DNA of 64,000 nt, taken from positions 1,911,249-1,975,248 of the forward strand of contig BDGG01000005.1 in assembly GCA_001949185.1 (NCBI GenBank), in the 5' to 3' direction. Source of the DNA: Ramazzottius varieornatus (lineage: Eukaryota > Tardigrada > Eutardigrada > Parachela > Ramazzottiidae). The translations under genes and the position numbers were made by a program. How positions within the stretch are numbered: the stretch's first letter is position 1; the number at the start of each line of letters is the position of its first letter. Positions 12,485-24,100 of this stretch are shown piece after piece. The notes under the pieces are model-generated. The model did no database searches. It saw only the letters and a program-made list of their open reading frames with translations, and was not told the DNA's origin.

Positions 12485-13637
12485 AAACGATTTCATTTCT
12501 TACCGGCAGCTATTGTTTCTAGTCTTTTTTCTGTCCACAAATGGCAGCTAAAGAGGCTATTATCGTTTTATCCTGTGCATTTGAGTGCCTTCTAGGCATC
12601 TAACAGCCCGGTGATGGCTAATGGTGATGGGATGTCTATATTTCTGGATTAATTACTGGGTATAATGTCGCAGTGACGTCATCGCGATAAACGATATAAT
12701 CACGATACTCTATTTGTGGCAATATCGGCGGCAGGAAATGCTCACGTTATCCGGCCATCAACAAATCCGCGCATTCAAGTCTACTGGCAGGTACTGACAG
12801 TACGCAGCGGGAAACTGATTGATGGGTTGAGTCAGGTTGGAGGCCGTCACACGAAACATGCAAGACGGTTTTCACAAGTGGCGCACGCTATCATTGTTAT
12901 TGGCTGAAAGCGTGCGTCACTTGATATCATGATCTTGTACGTTTTGTTGGTCGGCCCTGCCATGCGTCTACACGTTTTCTTTCTGCGTCGTTGAACAAAC
13001 CTTCTGTTTGGACCAGCTCCTCAAGAACTGAATTCAAGAACTTGGGAATCCCACAGGGCTGCGGCACTTTCGACAGGACGTCACTAACGATCACCAGAAT
13101 GGTTCTAGATAAACTGACGCCACGCTTTAGCGCTTCTCTTTCTTGGCTGTAATGTCTTTCAGGAATCGATCAACGTAAACTGGGGGCTTTAGTTTTGTAA
13201 TTGGCCGCGATTTTTCATCTCGGTACCACTGCTCGATGACGTGCTGACGTAGATGCTTGTCCGAACGTCAGAGTCGCCTGCTAACTCTCGGTAATACCGG
13301 AAGGGAGTCGATTGGCCTTCTAAAGCACACTATTTTCTTTGGCCATGTGCAGAAGCCATCTACTAGTTGCAGACAGGAAGAAAAGAGTATGCAGATGCAG
13401 GGACCCGGAAGTCGACATACGCACTTGCGTACTTCGGAGGTGACTTTCCGCGTGTAGGAAAAGACTCTTTGATTTCTGTACAACAAGAGGCTGCTGGAAA
13501 AACTCCAGCTACCGGATAAGATTCTCCGTACAAAGTTACGTCATACACAGTATGAAACTATAGCAAGCAGTGAGTAGATATTAGGCTTCTTATGGAAGAG
13601 AAAAAGACGCTGATGATCGATGAACATGGTGTTGATT
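12485..13637. other. intergenic region between FAM91 and KSR-like gene
   Basis: Convergent intergenic sequence holding the 3' ends of both neighbours. A family A foldback copy is at about 12863-12960. No convincing gene is seen. The short plus-strand frames at 12716-12907 and 13257-13457 overlap repeat sequence or have no coding character. Confidence 0.5.
12863..12960 (+). repeat. family A foldback, copy 2
   Basis: Inner arms ACAAGTGGCGCACGC and GCGTGCGTCACTTG with a central TTATTGGCTG. Intergenic, 3' of FAM91. Confidence 0.65.
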
Positions 13638-15421
13638 TTACATCTGGAATGAACTGAAGGACTTTGATCTTGAAGTGCCGATTACGTCGAGCAAGTCGGG
13701 CTGTGAGGTACTATGATGGCTGTGCAGAAAGGTTTTACATTTCAGAGAGGTGAGAATGTGGGCGAATGTAGGTCGATCTTCAGGTAAGTACTGCCAGCAG
13801 TGCAGAATGATCTTCTGAATGGAAGGCGGAATGTCGGAGCGGTCGATGAGCCTAGCGAACTCTTCAGATTGAAGTAAGCTTTGCAGCTCTTGGGATGACA
13901 GTCCGCGAAAGGGCTTTTGTTCGGTGAATAGCTCGTAGAGAATGCTGCCGAAAGCAAAGCTGTCAGTTGCCTCGCTGCACTGGGCTTTCAGCTGCTGCAT
14001 ACCCAATGCGCTGACGTCAGAGGCCGTGCAAAGTAATTCAGGCGCGAGGAAGGATGATAGGTGATTACGGGAGGAATTTCCTCTGGAGAACCTGGGAGAG
14101 AAAAACGTCATGATTAGCAAGACTGCAGGTGACTGATTTCTAAACAGGCTCGAAAAATCTCTGTGAAGTTCTAGTTTCTATTTCTGATCCGGACAAAAAT
14201 AATCCTGGGAAAATCCGACAGAATTGAAAGGAGTAAAAAGTAGGCTTATTTGATCCTCGGAACCCCAAGTGGATTCCTTCAAACCTTTTCTTTTAGTGGC
14301 GGGCTCTATCAGCCAGCAACAATAGAAATATGCGCCACTTATTAATATTATTTTATGCTGTCCTCCCAAATTGTAGTCGAACTTACTAAACTTGTTTGGT
14401 AAGAAATGGAGTGAGGAAGAGCTTACATGTCAGCTGGACCAACGCCGAAGTCCAGTAGGCTCAGTTTAATCTTCTCCGATTCTAAGAAGACATTGCCGGT
14501 ATGAAGCGAGGTGCCGACTTGGATATCCTTGGCGTGCAGGTAGCTGACAACCTGTGCCAACTGGTGTGCCGTGCTCCACTTCAAGTTATGCGGAAGTTTG
14601 TTTAAGCGTCTTGGGCTGTTGAGAAGCTGATGCAGCGACTGCTGATGCTTCGGCGGCTGCATGACGATGGCCAGCTCTTCCTCATTGTCCACTGTGGCAC
14701 CCAAGAAGAGCAGAATATTCTCATGGCGAATCTTGGACATGTTTTCCACATCGGCAAGAAAATCCTCCACCGAGTTCTCCGCATTGTGTTTGTAGATCAG
14801 AACGTTCCCATGCCACCGCCCTCTGTAGAATATTCACGGTAAAATAATTGCGGCAAACAGATTAGGAAAACAAAATTAAAATATGCATACATGTAAATGT
14901 CACCGGTAGAATTTCCCTGTAAGCGCGCACCAATCTCCAAATCTCTGTAATCAATTGCCCAGTCTTTGGTCTCCCCTTCCTCATGACTAAATTCGCCGGC
15001 CAGCCGTTCGAAAAGGGCGTCGCGTGGGAAGAAGGCTTCGGTCGAAGAGGAGCAGGACGGTTCGGAGGGGAATTTGACATAGTCTGGTGTGGGTGGATAG
15101 GAGGCGAAGGCTCGGGGACTCGAAGGACTGGGAAGCGGAAGGGCGTTGAAGTAGCTGGACTGACCAACGGTGGAAATGACCAACGTTGGTGTAACGTTGA
15201 CCGGGTTAGTAGGTAAAGGACTCGACGACAAGGGTTCGACAGGTTCGTCCATACAGCAAGTGATGCTGATGGAAGGCTTGATGGCCTCTGACTTCCGAAT
15301 CCAGCGACTCATACGGGCCAGTAACTTGCACAGACGGACAACGGACTTCGTCGGTTGTTTCTTGTTGGCCGGGGTAGTGGCCGAACAGGTTTCCATGTTG
15401 GCTTTGATACAGCTAGTGATC
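13638..15421 (-). CDS. KSR-like pseudokinase (kinase suppressor of Ras), 5' end unresolved
   Basis: Three exons are clear: 15421-14891, 14822-14427 and 14091-13638 (stop). They encode a Ser/Pro-rich linker followed by a complete Raf/KSR-type kinase fold. The glycine loop is degenerate (GARLQGNSTGDIY). The VAIK region reads GRWHGNVLIYKHN, so the usual lysine position is not conserved. SKIRHENILLFLGA is the alphaC region. The catalytic loop reads YLHAKDIQVGTSLHTGNVFL, without the HRD aspartate. DFG is kept (LLDFGVG). The C-lobe has ATDSFAFGSILYEL and CWQYLPEDRP. KSR proteins are scaffolds and allosteric activators of RAF in the RAS-MEK-ERK pathway. The N-terminal CA1/C1 domains were not found; possible 5' exons lie at 16398-16454 and around 16540-16700. 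A diverged Raf is the alternative. Confidence 0.75.
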
Positions 15422-16397
15422 TGTAAAACAATCCAATGTCATTTTCCAACAGGTGAGTGGTAAAGCTTTGCTAACTGAGCGCCTTTACGAAGGACATAAA
15501 TTTAAATGTCAGGTGATGCTTGAACGACTTTATATCAACGCTCGAGTGGGGGAATAGAGACATGCGGTCAAATGCCCTCGATACGTAGGAGCCAACATCA
15601 GCTGCATACACACATTGAACATCCATGCATGATACTGAGTGCAAACTGGGCCATAGCGAATAAGTCGGCCACCCAATGCCACAAGCTTTCGCGATGACTT
15701 TGCAGAAGAACATTACCATGGGTAACCGGCTTATTGGTCTTGGCCGAATAGCCCTCCTCGTTGTCAGTCTGTCAGCACGACGATGTGATTGGCGTACGTA
15801 ACTGCAAGAACCTTGTTGTCGATAAGGTCGGTATGCTTACGTAAGAACTGTATAACATCCGCTACTGTGCAGTATCTTTTGGAGCAACAAGAAGGAATTT
15901 GTGTAATTTAGACTGAATAGGCATGTTTAAAGGTCGGATAAGCTTGTTGTGATGAGGGCACTTTGAACATGACCAAATGTGTACTTCGCCGGAAGAAAGC
16001 CAAAGGTATGCGCCGTATGAGCAGCAGTCAGGTCCTGTAATTGTTACGAGGTTGTGTCGTCTAGGAGTCTTGTGATACTTGCCAGATAAGCTGCTTTATC
16101 CGCAGGTATCACAATGCCAAACGGCGACCTAGTCTAGTTTCCCAAGAGCTGAAAAATGCTAATTGGTGCACGTGGTTCGCCGCCAATTATCACGTTTTTA
16201 TCATGTGTAAACTGTAACAGTCTAGGTCTTTGTATACTAACAAACAAACAGACGTCCTAAATTACAAAGTATTACGCTATATGGGACATCGGCTTGTGAC
16301 TTTAGTCTGATCGTTTTCCCAAGTGGCGCACACAACTGCTGAGGTCCCCCAAATATTCGACGGGACTATTTTCCGGAAAATACAAATTCTGTCTTAC

Positions 16398-16454
16398 CAC
16401 TTCCATGATGCCGAATATTTCCGACCAGGAGGAAGTTGAAGGTTCGGTGATATT
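16398..16454 (-). other. candidate 5' exon upstream of KSR-like gene
   Basis: A 57-base open segment is bounded on the minus strand by a good acceptor (CTGCTGCAG) and donor (GTAAGA). It reads NITEPSTSSWSEIFGIMEV. Its position suggests an upstream exon of the KSR-like gene. No domain is recognised and phase to the next exon was not established. Confidence 0.3.
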
Positions 16455-16623
16455 CTGCAGCAGACAACACACTGAAAATATCAATAATTCGATCAATTAT
16501 CCGAATGGACAAAAGTACCAGATGCGAACTAGTCACACTTCAATCGGGAAGAAAATATAGCGAATCGTTGGAAATGTCGACTGACACTCGAAGAAACATT
16601 CTGCGAAGTGACCAGCAGCTGTT

Positions 16624-16632
16624 CTTATATAG
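16624..16632 (-). promoter_or_regulatory. TATA-like box, possible KSR promoter
   Basis: The minus strand reads CTATATAAG here, about 170 bases upstream of the candidate exon at 16398-16454. This is a simple sequence match only; no start site is known. Confidence 0.25.
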
Positions 16633-18136
16633 AGCTGCTGGACGTTGCTGATTTCCGGCTGCCGCGCGTGTCCGCGTTATGGATGCCATATTTTCACGGG
16701 TGATAAGTGACCCGTGGTCAGTTCTAACAAGTGGAAGCAGCCAAGCCGACGACAGCTGCATCTGTCCCCTTTTTGCTCGTTCTCTCTGATCAGACCAAAT
16801 GGCTGTATTTGCCCAATCAAAAGGGGGATAAAGAGCATACTTCATTCTCTTCGGATCGTCGATGGATCATTGCGGCGTGTGTCGCACTTCTCTATGGACG
16901 CATAATTATATGGAAAGCAACAGTTGGCGTGTGCCGACCATACGTACCATTCTCTCTTTATCCCTCTCTACTTCATTGTTTGCACTCTGACCACCGGTCG
17001 TTCATCCAAGCGGTCAAGCTGTTAGCACTAGACGGCGAAATTGTCAAGCGTGATGTTGACTGTACGGAGATGATTAAGGTGTTAAAGACGCAGGGACGAA
17101 TGACCAATCTTGAAACGCATAAGTCTGCTGGCTCACAACATCTGCTGATTGCTGTTGTCCTGCCGAGATGCAGACAGATCTGCGTCGCTTTCGTCAGCAT
17201 TGGCATTCGCCTCCTGCCTAGGCCAAACAACGAAGAATTTGTACCGGTCGTTCGAACAAACTGTGTGGCGTATTATACAAAAACATCACACTGTCAGTCC
17301 AGCCACTGCAGAAAAGCTCCAGCGTTTTCTGCCGTTTTGTTCGACCCAAAAATTAAGTACTCGTCACATTCACAGAATCTGATGTCGAAACTTCCAAAGA
17401 AGATGATCCGATACCTAGTTGGCAATCTTCTACACTACTGTATGGTGTTAAAGTTTCAACAAGTTTAATTTCGAGTTTAGTTCGCGTGGGTGAAACTGCA
17501 TGGGTATGGAGCACCCGCACTGAGAAAAGCCCCTGTGTGCAGGACTCACAGTGGTAAACTTGTCCTCAGATTCTGGACCAAGAACAATCTGGGGCCTTCT
17601 GGTAATCAGACAGGTGTTGCTATCAACCTCTTAATAACCCTGACGGATGAGCATCTGAAGGAACACAAGCTACCCGCTGTTCAGCGTCGTCCATCCACGC
17701 GCATATTGTAGCCTAAAAGACGCTTGTCATTGACCAAGCGCGCGGCGCAATACACTTCGCTCAATTCCACATCTGTTCACAGAAATAACAGTAAGGCAAG
17801 GCACAGACGGCACAAAGCAAAGGCAAGTAATCTACAGCCAATTTCGTCCACCTGTTCACCCCCAAAGATACCTCTGCTAATTTCCAAGTAGCCAGCTGTC
17901 CTTTCGCGTCTATCTCGACTCGTGCACAACCAACAATACTTGTCCGGAAAAACGTATTCCGTCTAGAACTCTTTTTGAATAGAAAGCCTTATTATAGCTG
18001 CCGCCTGAACATCGTTCCAAACTGGACAAAACTAAGCTGAAGGAACAAAAGCAAACCCGGTAAGCAACTGAAAATAAATTCAAAGCGAAAACTTCTGGAA
18101 AAAGAAACCTGAAGCTGATTCAAAGACAGAAAAATA

Positions 18137-21100
18137 TTAACTACTGACTTCCTCAACGACCATACTGCTATCGGCGCTGCGAGTTCTCTCAATCCACTGG
18201 TTCAGGTCGTCCATGTCCGGTCCATGGACGTCTCCGCTCTTCAGCAGTTCCAGCACTTGACCTAGTGTCAAATCCTTCTGCAAGAGCGAGCCTTCGTCCC
18301 CGATGCTCTCCATCAGCTCGTAGATGCGTTCTTCCACCGTTCCACTCACGATGAACTTGTGCACGAATGTCTCCCTGAAAACAAGGACAAAATACATTAA
18401 AAGACTTTCTTGTGGATAAAATTTATAACAGCCTCACCGACAGGTCGGCAAACAAACTGGCCAGCAAGTTTTCCAAGTGGCGCACATTTCTAGTGTAATT
18501 GACTGAATGCCTGCGCCGCTTGGAAAAACGATCTTGTCGAGTTTGTTTGCCGAGCTCCCAATCGTGCCAGTACTAACTTGGTTTGGCCCATTCGATGGAT
18601 ACGTCCAATGGCTTGTTGCTCGATACCCTTGTTGAATAAAGGCTCCAGGAAAAATACGTGCGTAGCTTCGATAATGGTCAAGCCTTTACCACCCAAGGCG
18701 ATAGGCATCAGCATCGTGCGAACACTGCCAGAACGCAATGCTGCTATGCTAGCCTGTAAAAAAACGGAATACAGGATAATGAAAACTGTACTGTCAATAA
18801 AGTGTCGGTTCACAAGAGGGAGACTTACCGGGATGTGTCCTTTGGACTTGACGAGGCGGGACTGGATGCCGTTCCTCAGCAAGGTTTGGTGGTAGTCATC
18901 CAGGACATCGGGATAGTCTGAGAAGATGAGAATCTTGACGTCAGGCTCCTTCTCGATCAGCTCAAAGACCTTCTTGACGACGGCTTCTACTTTGGAGGGA
19001 GCGCCACGCTGAAAGCAAAAGCAACGTTGAAGTCAACGCAAACGGTATGACCATGCAAAGAAGAAGACTTACCAAGTTCGCAGTGTTGAAGCGCCGCTGA
19101 GTGGTGACCATCGATGTGAAGACGTCACTGATGCCGCTAGCCCGAACAATCTCCCGCACCGAAGTGGACGCTCGGCAGACGGGGCATTGCATCGACTGAT
19201 GGTGTTGGATCTCTACCCGCGCCATTTCGGTCATCTTCTTCCTACGAAAGGATAAAACACAGGAAGAAAACTTGACAGATCTTGCTGAGTACGAAGACTT
19301 ACAGACATCCTTCGCACATGACGTGCGCACAAGGAAAGAGCGCCCATTCTTCCCCGACAGGATCGAAGCAGACGCAACACTCCCTCGTCTTAACTTCGTT
19401 GGCCTGAGTATATCCCTGCAGTACGAAAAGAGACACGGTAAACCACACGCCATATCAACTGAAGGACCCCAAGAAAACATGCAACACGTTTCATGCACCT
19501 GCATACACCAACAGTCCACACAATGCTGTGGGCATGTATGCAGGTACACGAAGCACAGATTCTCTGATTGGGCAGCTGGACTTACCTCGTGCATGTTGCG
19601 GATGTACTTAAAGTGAGTAGCATCCCGAGCGAGCTCCGCGATGTTGCTTTTTAGCGACTGCTTGCCGCTGAAGATTCTCATTGTCAAGTTCTCTCCCAGC
19701 GGTATAGTTCCCGCCAGCAGAATGCCCAGCTTCTTCTTCTCAGGTCCCGCTTTCAGCGCCTTCCTGATTTCCATTTCTTCCTCAGTCTGAAACCTTACAC
19801 GCATCAGTGCCTGCTTGACTTCGTCTATGCTGGACGTGTAGTCGTAGACCGCAGCCCACAGTTCCTTCCACAGCTTGTACTCCTTCTTGAGGCTGGCCAG
19901 GACAGCGAAGAAGCTGTCTAGGTCCTTCTCGACAGTCCGGAAGGCATCCGTGCTGCTGTTGTGCTTGACGAACTGCACCACTGCCTTGCAGGCCATCTCG
20001 AAGTCACCATCGTGATAGGTCGTCAAGCGAGACCCGTCTTCCTCCTCTTTGTCAAAACGACGTCGCTTGCGGTATGCGACGGAAGCGATCACCTCATCAT
20101 CTTCGTCAGCCAACTGCTCCGTCCGGAAGATCAGGTCTTCGTAAGCCAGGAATTTCTTCTCCGCTTTACAAAGCAGACACCTAAGAAAGATAGAAACGAA
20201 TAGTTAGAAACAGTTCCGTATTTTCTAACGTGAAAAAGCTGATGTGCAGACCGACTAACGAAACGTACAAGATCGTTGTATGAACTGACGCACGTTTCCA
20301 GTCAACAATAATCAAAACGTGCGCCACTTAAAAATATCGATCTCGTACATTTTGTTTATCTGCTTCCATGTCATACTTCTCTTTGACTGTTCCAACGTTT
20401 CGAAGATGACAGGCCGCACAATCGAGGGGAAACTGTTCCACTTCCGGTGCGCTGCTTTGGATGAGGTCCTTCATAGCTTTGTCGAGATCATTTCGCACAG
20501 TTATAATTATCTCATCCCATCGAGACTGGAGAACGAACTTCAGTCCGTTAATCGAATCATAGGTTCTGTGAATTATAACACCATCCCCTTACTACCGGTG
20601 CACTGTATGGAGTAGCGAGTGCAGAAACTTACGCAGGCATAGCGCGACTACGAATGTACGAGTTGGTATCATTTCGCGATCGGATGCTCGTACTGGCGAT
20701 GTTGGCCATCTTCACATGGGTCAGAAATGCAGTTTCGTTGTCTTCCTTCACCATCCGCAGCGCCAGATATACTGGCTTGATTCGCTAGAAGAATCAAAGA
20801 GTTTACGTATCGAAAAAACTCCGTGTCGTGGGACAAGACTCAAAAATCATACACCTGCATAAATGGTTTCTATGCAGAAGTTACGAGCTCCTGTATGCAG
20901 GTGCCTGACCAAAACGCTCGTTTTTTTACCCAGACCTTTCGTGACGGTCCAGAACCCGAAGCAACCGTACACGAACTTACCCGAGTAAGGTCTTCCTGGG
21001 TATGAGGAATGTCCCACGTTGTTCGCAGCCTCTCGATGGATCCAAGTCGGTCTGCGCCTTTGCGTGCCATGAACTCGACCCTCAGTGCTTCGGCCTTAGG

Positions 21101-24100
21101 CGAGAAGTTAAGTTAGCAGCAGCAGCTGGCAATGAATGCACGAGATTAAAATACCGACCTGTGCTAAAAGCTGGTCATCTTCCAGAGAGCGTCCTGCAAT
21201 AGCGTCTCCATGAGCAGCCAACAGGTGGCCGAGGTTGGTCAGGATGTGCAGCTTCTGAAGCAGATCCACTGGGACCAGTTGCTCGTTCTCGTGCCACAGT
21301 CGCTTAGCGGCTCGATACTGGTCGGCGGCTTCGTCGTATTTTTCCTCCAACCAGTAATAAGCAGCGAGAGCTAAAAACCAGACAGCATTACATTAGAAAA
21401 GTTCGATAAGAAACGGATAATACGGGAAGTCACGAAACAAGGAAAATGTCCGCTTGCCATCAGCTTGCATACTCCAAGCCGGACTCGCAACGCAGGGCGA
21501 AAGTATGCAGGGTGACGGATGACTTCACAAAGTCCATTTCAATACAGTTTCAAACTTGAATAATGTAGCAATGTTTTTCGATCCTAGTCATGTATTTTGA
21601 GAGGTTTTACTCACCGTTATGGTCCATGATGCTCGCACGGACACTGCCGATCAATGCCAGCCTTGCTTTCTCCAACAGCGTCTTCAAGACCTTCGTCAAC
21701 GAGTCCGCCTTATCGTCCACCTCACCCACCTTCGTCCTCTTCGTCACCCGGAAGAAGTACGACACTCTCGTTGGGGACGCACACAGCTTGGCCAGTCTAG
21801 CCATCCAGTCCTTGACGGTCCTCACCACACTGCCATCCAGACTGGTGAACTGCGTATCGAACGAGCTACTCCCCAACGTCTTGTTATTCTTCAGATTGGC
21901 CATGATCATCTTGATACAATCCCTGTACACCTGCCCATACATCTGCTGTTCAATGCCCGACAGCATGACACTGTGAAGGACGGTTGTACACTTCGGAAGA
22001 TCCATCTCCGCCTCCACATCACGCTTCTCTAACCGCCACATGCATTCGGAAAGAAGGTTTTGCAAAGGCGTGAAGATCTTGGCTTGGAAGGGACCAGCTA
22101 TGTACTCTTCGAACCACCGAGCGGAACTCCACGGCTCCATCTCGATGAAGCGGAGCAGAGACTGAGTGTCCCACACCGTCCGAGTAACTGGAGTACCGGT
22201 AACTGCCCAGTAAAAGTCCGCGTTGATCTTCATGGCCATCACAGCGAAGTTCGTCGTCTGGCTCTCGACCATCTGGGCTTCGTCCAGGATGAAACGCCAA
22301 AACTTCAGGGAGAGAAGCGGACTGGAGTAGTGTTGCTTCACACTTCGCGTCCTCAACCTGCAAGTTCATCTCATAACATTTAAATTTCGCTATTATGCAT
22401 TTGTTGAAAACCTGCACACACTTAGTCCTACTTAAAACTGCAGAAAGAAAGTACGCAGGATCGTGATATACATAAAACCGTGAATTTCGGAATTCCACGT
22501 AAGCTCTTGAAGCTTAAGTTTGGCTTTAGGTTTACCACTTCAGAGGTTTCCTTATTCCGAAGTGTTGTTTTCTTATTTGTTCGTCGTAAGTTTTAGAACT
22601 TACGAGGCTTTTCGCTGTTCCGCATTGACATACAGCAACTCTTTCGACAAGATTTCGTAGCTTGCGAGAACGATATCATACTCGGCCAGTTCCCACGGCG
22701 AGACAGATCCGAAACCGTTCTTTGTACGAATACCCGTGTACTCGTAAACGCTGAGGTGTTTCGCCGACTTTGTAATCTCAGTTTTCCACTGCGCAACGAT
22801 GGCGCCGGGAGCGACTACTAGCGTCGTCTTACACTCGATCCGCTAAGCCACGAAAGAATCGTAAGCAAACTCTTCAATGAGGAACAAAGATACCTTAAAT
22901 TAGAGGAATTTCTTATACATACGTTTTCCTGCTGACATGAGCTGCACAGGTAGACTTGGCCTTCGGGAATATGTTCGGCGCCCACACACACAGCATGAAC
23001 CTTCGCGCCACACTGGGCGCAAAAGATCTTCTTCAGAGTCTTCTTTCTGACTGCGGATTCAGGATCGGAACTAGGACAGTAGCACTGAAGCTGCGCCGAC
23101 TGGTCTGGATGCAATGACGCCGAAAAGAAATCATCTGAAACAGAAAATACATCCGTTTCTGATGATTGTTGTCTATTTGGGAGCTCGACGAACGAACTGA
23201 TTTCCAAACTGCCGCACGCTTCCAGCATCACTGACTGAGAAAACGCGCCACTCGAAAACTACGATGTTGTCGAGCTGTCGCTCGGTTGACAAGCCTATTT
23301 ATTGTTTTCTATATGGTTTAGAAAATCAACCTCTCGATCTACACCGACACCAACCTGGGAGATGAGGGTCCAAATATTCTTTGGAGTTGACCGAAATCAA
23401 AGACAGAACTTCGAGAGTTTTCCCCAAACCCATTTCGTCGGCTAGGATTCCACCCCGTGGAGTTTTCGCGAATGGCATCGTCCGACAAATGCTGTCAACA
23501 CACAAAAAGGTAAATTTGATAGACCGCACGCTTGCAACAAACTATAAGGAAAACAAAGTTTACCGCCCGGAAGAGTAATGCATATAGAACTGGTTGCCGT
23601 CAGTGGTCTGCACAGGGAAGTACAGCGGGTGGGGACGGGACACATTCTCCAGCACGGCTTGCTCCTTTTCGATCATCCATGACACAGCCCGTTTCTGGTA
23701 TCCGTGCATCTTCAACTTGAGGTTCTTGTGCTGAGGGTTGTGCTTCTCGGAGATACGCTGGTCAGCGTGGGTCGTCTTGACAAAGTCAAAGAGCTGGTTC
23801 AACGTATCCAGACCAACGTTCTGCCCGATCGCGTTGCCAGCACTGGCCACACGGACCGGCTCGTACTTCTTTTCCACGATGAGATTCTCCAGAAAGGCAT
23901 TTTCTAAAACAAAAGCGGATTATATTCCGTTGACAAGTCGAGAAAACAAAAAACCCTCCATTACACGCTAAATTACCGACTAGCCACCCACCTGCATACA
24001 AAAGACAATGTAATAACACTACTGCGCCGGTATGCAGGTGAATGCGGAAAAAGTTCCGTGCTTTTCGTCCATTGTTCTGAGTTCTTTTCCTCTCAACTCA

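Larger units (their letters stand above)
15422..18136. other. long region without a recognised gene (KSR upstream, SHPRH downstream)
   Basis: Apart from the candidate KSR exon and TATA-like box, nothing is recognised. A partial family A repeat (CCCAAGTGGCGCACAC) is at about 16316-16335. A plus-strand frame at 16731-17468 is open for 245 codons but shows no known domain, and its composition is unremarkable. It is the longest unexplained frame in the window. Confidence 0.4.

Noticed and set aside
15471-15719. Minus-strand frame upstream of KSR as a C1 zinc domain exon
   Set aside because: The cysteines and histidines do not fit the C1 spacing and no splice sites match.
21619-22032. Plus-strand open frames within SHPRH
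   Set aside because: Antisense shadows of the conserved SHPRH exon 22357-21615.
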